Below are positions 29,645 through 37,246 of a DNA stretch of 64,000 bases, one piece after another. Position 1 is the stretch's first letter. Each line of letters begins with the position of its first letter. Source of the DNA: Gallaecimonas sp. GXIMD4217. GTDB lineage: Bacteria > Pseudomonadota > Gammaproteobacteria > Enterobacterales > Gallaecimonadaceae. Where the stretch lies: assembly GCF_038087665.1 (NCBI RefSeq), contig NZ_CP149925.1, forward strand, positions 2,480,870 to 2,544,869, given 5' to 3'. A model generated the notes under the pieces. The model did not search any database. It was given only the letters and a program-made list of their open reading frames with translations, and was not told the origin of the DNA. The translations under genes and the position numbers were made by a program.

Positions 29645-29875
29645 TCAGCCCTTGGCGCCCCTGCCGGCCTCCTGCTCTTGGCGGACCCAGACGAAGGTCA
29701 GGTACATCTTGGCGGGCAGCGACAGGGCCATGCCCAGCGCGCTGATGATGATACCGGTGACGCCCATGGCTTCGGTGGTGTCGCTGAAGTTGTGCAGGTA
29801 GAGGCCGAGCAGGTTCAGGCAGAAGCCGGTGATCATCACGGCCTTGAGCAGGCGGAGCAGGGTCCGGTCTTTCAT
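29645..29875 (-). CDS. Small two-helix membrane protein of unknown function
   Basis: The 76-residue product MKDRTLLRLLKAVMITGFCLNLLGLYL... has two clear hydrophobic segments (about 12-28 and 37-62) and a charged C-terminus (RQEQEAGRGAKG). This fits an inner-membrane hairpin with cytosolic ends. I do not recognise the family. It faces the DUF6515-like gene with only 12 bases between the stop codons. Confidence 0.6.
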   Translation of the reverse strand: MKDRTLLRLLKAVMITGFCLNLLGLYLHNFSDTTEAMGVTGIIISALGMALSLPAKMYLTFVWVRQEQEAGRGAKG

Positions 29876-30221
29876 GGCCTGCGCCCCTATCCAGGAAGAT
29901 ATTCTCAGCCTTGTCGCTGGTACGGCCGCCTACTCTGATGCAGATCAGGCCGGTGCCCTTTCCCGTCAGCCGGGCCGGACGCCGCCCTGTGCCGGCGAGC
30001 AGCCGGTTGCGTCGAGCGCCCGAGGCGCATAACCTAGGGGCCGTTCAAGGATGACGTCATAGCCAATGTCCCCGGGCGCACAGGAAGGCGAAGCGCCGCA
30101 CCTTATGCCACTCCATACCCAATCCCTTGGGACCATGGTTGCCGGACATCCTCAGAGCCGACAGTCAGCAACCCCGGGTACACCTCGCTACCCGGACAAC
30201 GCCTTCAAGGGAATGAAAAGC
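29876..30221. other. Intergenic region upstream of the membrane-anchored unknown gene
   Basis: This stretch of about 346 bases lies between divergent genes. It contains a perfect ten-base palindrome, ATGACGTCAT, at 30051-30060. I see no convincing coding sequence. The frame of the next gene is open from 30066, but no ribosome site supports an early start and the predicted membrane anchor begins only at 30222. Confidence 0.45.
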
Positions 30222-31253
30222 ATGATTCTGCAAATACTGGGTGTGATATTTCTGGTGGTGCTCCTGGCCATCGGCCTCTTCGTGTGGCGAGTCTACCGCC
30301 AGATAAAGCGCCATGGCGGCTCAGATCTCGCTGTGGCCATGTCCGTGCTGCCCTCACAATCGTTGGAACTCGAGCCCGCCAACCGTGACGACTGGCAGGA
30401 GCAGGAGCGCCTGGCCCATACCGAGGGGGAGCTGAAGAAAATCGGCGCCCGGCACCTGGGTTATTTCTGCACCGAAAGCGGGCTTGCCAGCATCCGGATC
30501 TCCCTGTGGGACATCAAGGACCAGGCGGTGGCCGCCCTTTACGAAGCGCAAGCCGATATTGACGGCAGCCATGTCAGCTTCATCCAGGAAGTGGCCTGCC
30601 GAATCGACGCCGGCAGCGTCTGCATCACCTCCAACCCCCACGCCAGCTACGACCACCGCCCGAAGGAACACATCATCGCCTTCAACGAATCACCGTCCAT
30701 CATCGCCTTTATCAAGGCCCTGAAGGACGAGCTCCCTGCCGGCAAGAAACCGCTGAAAATCGACGATGCCAGGGACTTTTTCATCTCCTGCTACGAAGAC
30801 ACCGCCGAGTGGAGTTGGCGCAAGGAGCAGCTCGCCAGCGATAGGACGCAGCAGACCCTGGCCGCGGTGGGCGTCAAGGTCACAGACGACTTGATGGCCG
30901 AGCTTATCGAGATTGGCGAAAACTACGCCGTGCAGACGAACGTCAACAGGGCGAGACGACTGTTGGCCAAGCAGACGACCCTGAGCGTCGAGCAGTGGGA
31001 AAAGGTCCGGGACCGCCTGGTATTCATCAACGAAAGGATGCAGTCCCATCACCTGCTGGACGCCCTATATGAACTGGCCGGTGACCTGACCGAAAATCAG
31101 GAACAAGTGCTGGAAGGCTTCGAGCGCAACAGCGACGAGCTGGTCGACCCCATCTCCGCCTTCCAGATGCTGGTCAGCGCCCTGGACCTCAAGGCAAAGC
31201 GCGTCGCCAAACTCGACAGCCCCGTCAAGACAGAGTGTTACCTGGCTCTTTGA
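30222..31253 (+). CDS. Membrane-anchored protein of unknown function
   Basis: I do not recognise this 343-residue protein. A single N-terminal membrane helix (ILQILGVIFLVVLLAIGLFVWRVY) is followed by basic residues, so the large C-terminal domain is probably cytosolic. It contains DWQEQERLAHTEGELKKIGARHLGYFCTESGL, an aromatic-rich middle (SWRKEQLASDRTQQTL) and a helical C-terminal third. The ATG at 30222 has GGAA about eight bases upstream; 30213 is an alternative. It stands alone between unrelated genes and before a 490-base intergenic region. Confidence 0.6.
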   Translation: MILQILGVIFLVVLLAIGLFVWRVYRQIKRHGGSDLAVAMSVLPSQSLELEPANRDDWQEQERLAHTEGELKKIGARHLGYFCTESGLASIRISLWDIKDQAVAALYEAQADIDGSHVSFIQEVACRIDAGSVCITSNPHASYDHRPKEHIIAFNESPSIIAFIKALKDELPAGKKPLKIDDARDFFISCYEDTAEWSWRKEQLASDRTQQTLAAVGVKVTDDLMAELIEIGENYAVQTNVNRARRLLAKQTTLSVEQWEKVRDRLVFINERMQSHHLLDALYELAGDLTENQEQVLEGFERNSDELVDPISAFQMLVSALDLKAKRVAKLDSPVKTECYLAL

Positions 31254-31746
31254 GCATGGCGCCAGGGCGAAAATGGCCGCGCAGCGGCCAAATCGGCTTC
31301 CCTTTGAGGGCGCTGAGCAGAAACGAGCGTGAGCTGATAGCCAGCAGGGTGAGCCTCGAAGCAAAGAGCGCTGCTCTTTGCGCTGGCGAACGCGAGCCCC
31401 AGGACGGGCGAGCCGGGAGGTACCGCCAGGGATGGCTTTCAGCTAGGGCTCATCAAAAAAGTCACTCCCCCGGAAGGGGAAACCTGAAGAAAGCCGCACG
31501 AAAATAAAAAAGCCTCCAGATAAAGGCCGCTTTCTCAAAGAAGGCTCCAAGGGCCCAAAGTAAAGAATTCCCTGTCAAGCTCCACTCAGCGAGTGATCAA
31601 CAGTGACAACGCCCTAACCAGCACCATCCGGAACTAAACTTGTAATTGAGGGGTGAATCGACGAGGAGGTCGTCGTTGAGCGCTCTTCCCTACCTGCCAC
31701 GAGACGCTCGACGAGCAATGCAGCAAGGCAGGTGGAGGCAACAGCC
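31254..31746. other. Long intergenic region, possible dispersed repeat
   Basis: The first 250 bases hold several inverted repeats: TGGCCGC-gca-GCGGCCA near 31274 and AAAGAGC-gct-GCTCTTT near 31365. They also hold a purine-rich stretch (GGGCGAGCCGGGAGGTACC) of a kind I associate with non-coding repeated intergenic sequences in gammaproteobacteria. An open frame there (31235-31507) is strongly biased to Arg/Ser/Gly and lacks a ribosome site. The rest (31510-31746) is AT-richer leader sequence of the DUF4242 gene. No RNA gene is recognisable. Confidence 0.4.
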
Positions 31747-31986
31747 ATGCCACGCTTTATCGATGCCCATCCCATGCAGCCCTTCACGGCAGATCAGCTG
31801 AAACAGCTGCAGGACGCGCCACCGGATGAGTTCGGGGTCACCCACTACGACATTATCTTCAGCGAGAAAGACAACAAGATCTACTGCGTGCTGGACGCCC
31901 CGGACGCCGAAGCCATCCACAAACACCACCAAAAGGCCGGTATCAGCTGCGAGTGGGTTCACGAGGTGAAAACCACCCGCGGCTAG
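31747..31986 (+). CDS. DUF4242 small protein (nickel-binding SCO4226-like family)
   Basis: This 79-residue protein begins MPRFIDAHPMQPFTADQLKQL and continues with FGVTHYDIIFSEKDNKIYCVLDAP, AEAIHKHHQKAGISCEWVHEVKTT. This is the ferredoxin-like dimeric barrel pattern of DUF4242, with conserved His in HKHHQKAG. A Streptomyces member, SCO4226, binds nickel. There is no signal peptide, so the protein is cytosolic. I chose ATG 31747 because it aligns with the family start. It stands alone, about 110 bases from the IS element. Confidence 0.82.
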   Translation: MPRFIDAHPMQPFTADQLKQLQDAPPDEFGVTHYDIIFSEKDNKIYCVLDAPDAEAIHKHHQKAGISCEWVHEVKTTRG

Positions 31987-32087
31987 CACGCTTTTCTGAT
32001 GCCGCATGGGATATGGCCTGACCAGGCCTCAGGGACGGGGCCGGCAACCCGGGATCCACCACGGGTCCCGGAAAGGTTCGCGCACAC

Positions 32088-32095
32088 AAAAAAAA
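32088..32095. repeat. Target-site duplication, left copy (A8)
   Basis: Eight A residues border the left inverted repeat of the IS and match eight A at 33389-33396. ISL3-family elements make 8-base duplications. Confidence 0.7.
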
Positions 32096-32119
32096 GGTTC
32101 ATCGCGGATCTCCGGGGAA
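32096..32119. repeat. IS left terminal inverted repeat
   Basis: It begins GGTTCATCGC and ends CGGGGAA, and contains the stop codon of the transposase gene. Confidence 0.8.
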
Positions 32120-33292
32120 GGCGGCTTTTATCTTCAGGAAGAAGTACTCCAGATCCCGATAGCCATAAGCCATCCGCTTCATCAGTTTGATTTTGTTGTT
32201 CATCCCCTCCAGCCGGCAGGTATGGAGGGGATAGCTGGCGGAAGCGACTATCCCTGGCAAGTAGGGTTTTAGCTTACGGGCGAACTGCAACAGCGGCGCG
32301 ATGCCACTTTCCTCCACCTGCTGCCACCAGAGCCGCCATTGGCGATGGGCCGTTTGCTCATCGCGGCAGTACCACAGCGCCTTCAACTGCTCCTTGAGCA
32401 CGTAGACCACCATCAGATCACGGTTGGCGGCCAGCAAGGCTTCGAGGCGGCCACGTTCCTTGTCATTGAGATTGCCCTCGTTTTTGAGCAACACCCAGCG
32501 GCTACGCTTGATATGACGGCGGGCCTGCTGCTCGGTGCCCTGGGCCTTGGCACAGTCGAGCCGCACCCGGTCAATCACCTCCCGGCCATACTTGGCCACC
32601 ACATGGAACAGGTCGTAGACCACCCTGGCGTTGGGGCAATGCGCCTGCACCTCCAGATCGAAGGCGGTGTTCATGTCCATCGCCACGGCCTCGATCTGCT
32701 GACAGCGTTCGCCTAGCCGCTCGAAGAAGGGCCGGATGCTGCGGCGACTGCGTCCCTCGCCTATCCACAACACCTGGTGGGTATCCGCATCGGCGATGAC
32801 GGTGGCGTAGCGGTGGCCCTTGAACAGGGCGAACTCATCCATGACCAGTCGTCGCAACCGGGACCAGTCGGGCTCGGTGACCTGCCGCTGCAGGCGGCGC
32901 TTGTCGATGGCCTTCACGGTGTGCCAGTGCAGCCCCAGCAGTTCACCGACCTGCTTGACCGGCAGTAACGCCAGTAGGCGTTCGGCGTAGCGTTCCAGAC
33001 GGCAGCTCAAACGGGCGAAGGGACGCAGCCAGGAGATGTGTTCGGTCCCTCGGCCGCACTGATGGCAGTTAAGCCGTCGCACCGGCACCTTGAGGGTCAC
33101 GGTATGGTCCATCAGTGCGCGATCGGCGACCGTTCTCCAGGTGGTGTCGTGGACGGCTTGGGCCAGCTTGCCGCAACGACAGCAGGGCGGGCGATTGGGG
33201 CTGAGGTGAATGGTGAGATGTTGGTCGTGTTGCTCTATGTGGTCGGGGCTAAAGCCTTCCCACAGCTCGAACGGAAGGGTAAGCTGCGACAT
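32099..33292 (-). CDS. ISL3 family transposase
   Basis: The 397-residue transposase has an N-terminal zinc-ribbon with CCRC (37-40) and CHQC (76-79). A helix-turn-helix region follows (VKQVGELLGLHWHTVKAIDKRRL), then a DDE catalytic core. Likely catalytic residues are D152 (MDEFALFKGH), D206 (AMDMNTAFD) and E362 in the family signature CRLEGMNNKIKLMKRMAYGYRD. The frame is intact and the residues are present, so it may be functional. The start lies about 96 bases inside the right end. Confidence 0.93.
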   Translation of the reverse strand: MSQLTLPFELWEGFSPDHIEQHDQHLTIHLSPNRPPCCRCGKLAQAVHDTTWRTVADRALMDHTVTLKVPVRRLNCHQCGRGTEHISWLRPFARLSCRLERYAERLLALLPVKQVGELLGLHWHTVKAIDKRRLQRQVTEPDWSRLRRLVMDEFALFKGHRYATVIADADTHQVLWIGEGRSRRSIRPFFERLGERCQQIEAVAMDMNTAFDLEVQAHCPNARVVYDLFHVVAKYGREVIDRVRLDCAKAQGTEQQARRHIKRSRWVLLKNEGNLNDKERGRLEALLAANRDLMVVYVLKEQLKALWYCRDEQTAHRQWRLWWQQVEESGIAPLLQFARKLKPYLPGIVASASYPLHTCRLEGMNNKIKLMKRMAYGYRDLEYFFLKIKAAFPGDPR

Positions 33293-33364
33293 CGAAAACG
33301 GCTGGTTGGTTAGTGTCTTTGTTTGGCGACATCACAATAACCTATCCAGCCGTTTTCACATCTA

Positions 33365-33388
33365 TTCCCCGCTAATGTGCGAAGAACC
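33365..33388. repeat. IS right terminal inverted repeat
   Basis: Read on the minus strand it begins GGTTCTTCGC and ends CGGGGAA, matching the left end at 18 of 24 positions. Confidence 0.8.
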
Positions 33389-33396
33389 AAAAAAAA
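33389..33396. repeat. Target-site duplication, right copy (A8)
   Basis: A8 next to the right inverted repeat, part of a run of nine A that is the T-tract of the waaA terminator on the minus strand. Confidence 0.7.
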
Positions 33397-33418
33397 AGCA
33401 GCCCAGAAAAGGCTGCTT
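33389..33418 (-). terminator. Rho-independent terminator after waaA (IS target)
   Basis: On the minus strand the hairpin AAGCAGCC-ttttctg-GGCTGCTT runs into nine T. The IS element starts right after the eighth T. Confidence 0.8.
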
Positions 33419-33482
33419 CCTTCACGCCAGAGCATCCAGATGTCGGGTATCGCTTTTGCTCCAACCTACGGGACCAACGGCC

Positions 33483-34733
33483 TTACTCCGCCAAAAGCAG
33501 CAAGGACAACGTCCTAGCCAGCGCCCCCTGGTTGGCCCTGACCACCCTGAGCCCCGCCTCGCCGGCGGCACTGCGCCGGGCCGGATCCACCAGCAGATCA
33601 CGGATATCCCCCGCCAGGCTCTCGGCCGAGGTCAGCTTGCAGTTGCCGGCGGCCACCAGGCCCAGGGTGATCTCCTGGAAGTTGAAGTAGTGGGGGCCGA
33701 TCAGGGTCGGCAGCGCCAGGGCCGCCGGCTCCAGCAGGTTGTGGCCGCCCACAGGCACCAGGCTGCCGCCCATCACCGCCAGATCGGCGGCGCCCAGCAG
33801 CACCAGCATCTCGCCCATGGTGTCGCCCAGGTACAGCTGCTCGTTAAGGCTCACATCCTCGCCGCTGCTGCGGCGCACATAAGCCAGCTGCTGTTCCTCG
33901 ATGAGGGTCGCCACCCGGTCGAAGCGCTCCGGGTGCCTGGGCACCAGCACCAGCAGCGCCCTGGGGTAGTCGCTCAGCAGGCGCTTGTGGGCCTCCAGCA
34001 GCAGGGCGTCCTCGCCGTCGTGGGTGCTGGCGGCTATCCACACCGGTCGCTGGCCGAAGCCGGCCCTAAGGGCCCTGCCCTGCTCCCTTACCGCCTCGTC
34101 GACCTGGATGTCGAACTTGATGGAGCCGGTCACGTGCAACCGCTTTGCCTCCAGGCCCAGGGCCAGGAAGCGCTCGCCCTCGGCCTCGGTCTGCACCAGC
34201 ACCTGATCCAGGCGCCGCATCAGATCCCGGGCCAGGGGCCTGACCCTGAGGTACTGCCGGAAGGACTTCTCGGACAACCGGGCGTTGACCAGCGACACCC
34301 TGATGCCGCGCTTGTCGGCAAAGGCCAGGGTGTTGGGCCAGAGTTCGGTCTCCATGATCCACAGCTCCCTGGCCTCGAGACGGCGGAAGAAGCCCCACAC
34401 CAGGGGCCAGAGATCGTAGGGAGCATAGGAGTGGAGCACGTCGTCGCCCAGGGCTTCGTTAACCCTGTCATAGCCGGTGCGGCTGGAGGTGGTGACCAGG
34501 ATCCGCTTGTGGGGATCCTCGGCCAGCACCTGCTTGAGCAGTGGCAGGGCGGCGATCACCTCGCCCACCGACACCGCATGGACCCAGATGTCCACCTGGC
34601 CCAGGCTCGGCCCCAGGCCGAAGTGCTCCCGGCCCTTGGCGCCGAAGCCGGCCCGGCCCCTGGGCCAGTACAGCCAGGCCAGCAGCAGGGGGAACAGGCA
34701 GCTCAGCAGCAGGTTGTAGAGGAGCCTGGCCAC
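33483..34733 (-). CDS. waaA: 3-deoxy-D-manno-octulosonic acid (Kdo) transferase
   Basis: WaaA transfers Kdo from CMP-Kdo to lipid IVA on the inner membrane, the first step of core assembly. The 416-residue protein has an N-terminal membrane anchor (LLYNLLLSCLFPLLLAWLYW). HAVSVGEVIAALPLLK includes the catalytic Glu of the glycosyltransferase-B fold, and METELWPN, ARLSEKSFRQYL and MGGSLVPVGGHNLLEPA follow. The GTG at 34733 lies two bases after the hldE stop codon and gives a length near E. coli WaaA (425); the frame is open further upstream inside hldE. With kdkA in the same genome it probably adds a single Kdo; this is inference. Confidence 0.94.
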   Translation of the reverse strand: MARLLYNLLLSCLFPLLLAWLYWPRGRAGFGAKGREHFGLGPSLGQVDIWVHAVSVGEVIAALPLLKQVLAEDPHKRILVTTSSRTGYDRVNEALGDDVLHSYAPYDLWPLVWGFFRRLEARELWIMETELWPNTLAFADKRGIRVSLVNARLSEKSFRQYLRVRPLARDLMRRLDQVLVQTEAEGERFLALGLEAKRLHVTGSIKFDIQVDEAVREQGRALRAGFGQRPVWIAASTHDGEDALLLEAHKRLLSDYPRALLVLVPRHPERFDRVATLIEEQQLAYVRRSSGEDVSLNEQLYLGDTMGEMLVLLGAADLAVMGGSLVPVGGHNLLEPAALALPTLIGPHYFNFQEITLGLVAAGNCKLTSAESLAGDIRDLLVDPARRSAAGEAGLRVVRANQGALARTLSLLLLAE

Positions 34734-34735
34734 GC

Positions 34736-36163
34736 TCAGGAATTGTCCATGATGCGCTGGATGATGCCGGTGGTGGAGCAGCCGTCCTTGAACTGCAGCA
34801 CCCTGACCTCGCCGCCATTGGCGATCACCTCGGCGCCGCCGGCGATGTCCTCGGGCTTGTAGTCGCCGCCCTTGACCAGCAGGTTGGGCAGGATGCGGGC
34901 GATCAGGCGCTGGGGGGTGTCCTCGCCGAAGGGCACCACCCAGTCCACGGCGCCCAGGGCCGCCAGCACCGCCATGCGCCGCTCCAGGCTGTTGACGGGA
35001 CGGCCGTCGCCCTTGAGGCGGCGCACCGAGTCGTCGTCGTTGACGGCGACGATCAGCCGGTCGCCCAGCTTGCGGGCCTCCTGCAGGTAGGCCACATGGC
35101 CGGCGTGGAGTATGTCGAAGCAGCCATTGGTCATCACCACCGTCTCGCCCCGGGCCTGGGCCTCGCGCACCGCCACCTCCAGAGAGTCCTCGGACAGGGC
35201 GCCGAAGCCGGACTCCTTGTCGTGGCACAGCGCCTCGGCCAGCTCGAAGGGGCTGACCGTGGAGGTGCCCAGCTTGCCGACCACGATGCCGGCGCTGACG
35301 TTGGCCAGGGCGCAGGCCTCGGGCAGGCTGGAGCCGGCGGCCAGGGCGGTGGCCAGCACCGAGATCACGGTGTCGCCGGCGCCGGTGACGTCGAACACTT
35401 CCTTGGCGGTGGCCGGCAGGTGCACCTCTGGGCCGTCCAGGCGAATGAGGGTCATGCCCTGCTCTGAGCGGGTCACCAGCAGCGCTTCCAGCTCATATTG
35501 CTGCACCAGTTCTTTGCCCTTCTGCACCAGTTCGGCGGTGCTGGCGCAGTGGCCGACCACGGCCTCGAACTCGCTGAGGTTGGGGGTCAGCAGGGTGGCG
35601 CCGCGGTAGCGCTCGAAGTCGGTACCCTTGGGATCCACCAGCACCGGCTTGCCGGCCAGGCGGGCGGCCTGGATCAGCCCCTGGACGTTGCTCAGCGCGC
35701 CCTTGGCGTAATCGCTCAGCACCACCACCTGGGCAGCGGCCAGGGCGGACTCGTACTGGCCCTGCAGGGGCTCGGCATCGCCGGCGCCGAAGGCGTCCTC
35801 GAAATCCAGGCGGATCAGCTGCTGGTGCCGGGACAGGATGCGCAGCTTGGTGATGGTGGGATGGGTACCGACGGCGGTGAGCTGGCTGGTTACGCCCACG
35901 GCATTAAGGCGGGTCTTGAGGGCCTCGGCGGCCTCGTCCCGGCCCACCAGGCCCTGCAGGGTGGCGTTGGCGCCCAGGGCGGCCACGTTCAGGGCCACGT
36001 TGGCGGCGCCGCCGGGGCGCTCCTCGATCTGCTCCACCTTGACCACGGGCACCGGCGCCTCGGGAGAGATGCGCTTGGTGGGACCATGCCAGTAGCGGTC
36101 CAGCATCACATCGCCCAGCACCAGCACGCGGGCATTTTCAAAGGCAGGGAGGTTCAGCTTCAT
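34736..36163 (-). CDS. hldE: Bifunctional heptose 7-phosphate kinase / heptose 1-phosphate adenylyltransferase
   Basis: HldE makes ADP-D-glycero-beta-D-manno-heptose, the heptose donor of the inner core, by two separate cytosolic reactions. The 475-residue protein (E. coli 477) has an N-terminal ribokinase-like domain ([39 protein letters not shown]). The C-terminal nucleotidyltransferase domain carries [19 protein letters not shown]. It is coupled to waaA two bases downstream, so donor and acceptor synthesis are co-expressed; the heptosyltransferase is elsewhere in the window. Confidence 0.97.
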   Translation of the reverse strand: MKLNLPAFENARVLVLGDVMLDRYWHGPTKRISPEAPVPVVKVEQIEERPGGAANVALNVAALGANATLQGLVGRDEAAEALKTRLNAVGVTSQLTAVGTHPTITKLRILSRHQQLIRLDFEDAFGAGDAEPLQGQYESALAAAQVVVLSDYAKGALSNVQGLIQAARLAGKPVLVDPKGTDFERYRGATLLTPNLSEFEAVVGHCASTAELVQKGKELVQQYELEALLVTRSEQGMTLIRLDGPEVHLPATAKEVFDVTGAGDTVISVLATALAAGSSLPEACALANVSAGIVVGKLGTSTVSPFELAEALCHDKESGFGALSEDSLEVAVREAQARGETVVMTNGCFDILHAGHVAYLQEARKLGDRLIVAVNDDDSVRRLKGDGRPVNSLERRMAVLAALGAVDWVVPFGEDTPQRLIARILPNLLVKGGDYKPEDIAGGAEVIANGGEVRVLQFKDGCSTTGIIQRIMDNS

Positions 36164-36280
36164 GATGATTGTCAGTACCTTGCAAATTCTCGGCTCATCT
36201 TACCACAGCCTTTGACGGGCTTGGCATGGCCCGAGCTTGGGTTACACTGTGCGCTTTGCTGAACAGACACGGAGCCGACC

Positions 36281-37216
36281 TTGGCCATTCAGAAAGTCGA
36301 GGCCCCCAAATTTCGCCTGGCCTTGCTGCACCCCAGATTCTGGCCCACCTGGCTGGGCGTTGCCTTCTTATACCTGATCTCCTGGCTGCCCCACCGCCTG
36401 CAGTTGGCCCTGGGCCGGGGCCTGGGCGCCCTGCTGGGCAAGGTGCTGAAAAAGCGCGCCAGGATAGCCAGGCGCAACCTGGAGCTGTGCTTCCCGGAAA
36501 AGAGCGAGGCCGAGCGGGAGCAGCTGCTGAAGGAAAACTTCAAGGCCACCGGCATCGCCATGATCGAGACCGGCATGGCCTGGTGGTGGCCCAACTGGCG
36601 CATCCAGAAGCACATGCAGGTGGAGGGCCTGGAGCACCTCAACGCCCACCTGGAGCAGGGCCGCGGCGTGATCCTGCTGGCCATGCACTTCGTGACCCTG
36701 GAGATGGGCGGGCGCATGTTCGGCCAGCTGCACCCGGGGGTGGGCTTCTACCGCCCCCACAACAACGACCTGATGGAATACCTGCAGTACCACGGCCGGG
36801 TGCGCTCCAACAAGTACCTGATCCAAAAGCGCGACGTGCGCGGCATGATCCAGGCCCTGCGGGAAGGGGAAGTGGTCTGGTACGCCCCGGACCAGGACTA
36901 CGGCCGCCGCCGCGCCGAGTTCGTGCCCTTCTTCCACGTCCAGGACGCCGCCACCGTCACCGGCACCTCGCTGTTCGCCCGGGAGGGCCAGGCCGCCGTG
37001 GTGCCCTTCGTGCAGACCCGGCTGCCCGGCGGCCAGTACCGCCTCAGCTTCTACCCGGCCATGGCCGACATGCCAAGCGGCGACGACCGCCAGGACGCCA
37101 TCGCCATCAACCAGATCATCGAGCGGGAGATCCGCAAGCAGCCCGAGCAGTACATGTGGGTGCACCGGCGCTTCAAGACCAGGCCAGATCCGGACGCGCC
37201 GTCCCTGTACGACTGA
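36281..37216 (+). CDS. lpxL: Lipid A biosynthesis lauroyl acyltransferase
   Basis: LpxL adds a secondary acyl chain to Kdo2-lipid IVA at the inner membrane. The 311-residue protein follows E. coli LpxL (306) end to end, with ALLHPRFWPTWLGVAFLYLISWLP as the membrane anchor. MHFVTLEMGGRMFG contains the catalytic HX4E box. GVGFYRPHNNDLMEYLQ, GEVVWYAPDQDYG and EQYMWVHRRFKTRP follow. The TTG start at 36281 has GGAG six bases upstream and aligns with the family start. It is divergent from hldE and convergent with glnE, so the lipid A, core and heptose steps cluster here. Confidence 0.94.
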   Translation: MAIQKVEAPKFRLALLHPRFWPTWLGVAFLYLISWLPHRLQLALGRGLGALLGKVLKKRARIARRNLELCFPEKSEAEREQLLKENFKATGIAMIETGMAWWWPNWRIQKHMQVEGLEHLNAHLEQGRGVILLAMHFVTLEMGGRMFGQLHPGVGFYRPHNNDLMEYLQYHGRVRSNKYLIQKRDVRGMIQALREGEVVWYAPDQDYGRRRAEFVPFFHVQDAATVTGTSLFAREGQAAVVPFVQTRLPGGQYRLSFYPAMADMPSGDDRQDAIAINQIIEREIRKQPEQYMWVHRRFKTRPDPDAPSLYD

Positions 37217-37217
37217 G

Positions 37218-37246
37218 AAAAACGGGCCTGTTGGCCCGTTTTTTTA
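37218..37246. terminator. Bidirectional terminator between lpxL and glnE
   Basis: AAAAACGGGCC-tgtt-GGCCCGTTTTTTT with A and T runs on both sides, between the convergent genes. Confidence 0.85.

Larger units (their letters stand above)
32096..33388 (-). mobile_element. ISL3-family insertion sequence, apparently complete
   Basis: The element is 1293 bases long and carries one transposase gene. The imperfect terminal inverted repeats are 32096-32119 and 33365-33388, 18 of 24 identical. Both begin GGTTC and end GGGGAA when read inward. It is flanked by 8-base A8 duplications. It lies in the T-tract of the terminator that follows waaA. The transposase stop codon is inside the left repeat, which is normal for compact elements. 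Confidence 0.88.

Noticed and set aside
30051-30060. Palindrome ATGACGTCAT as an operator
   Set aside because: A single 10-base palindrome without a second copy or regulator next to it. Too little to assign a function.
31235-31507. 90-codon open frame overlapping the end of the anchored unknown gene
   Set aside because: Arg/Ser/Gly-biased product, no ribosome site, and the segment has the look of non-coding repeat sequence.
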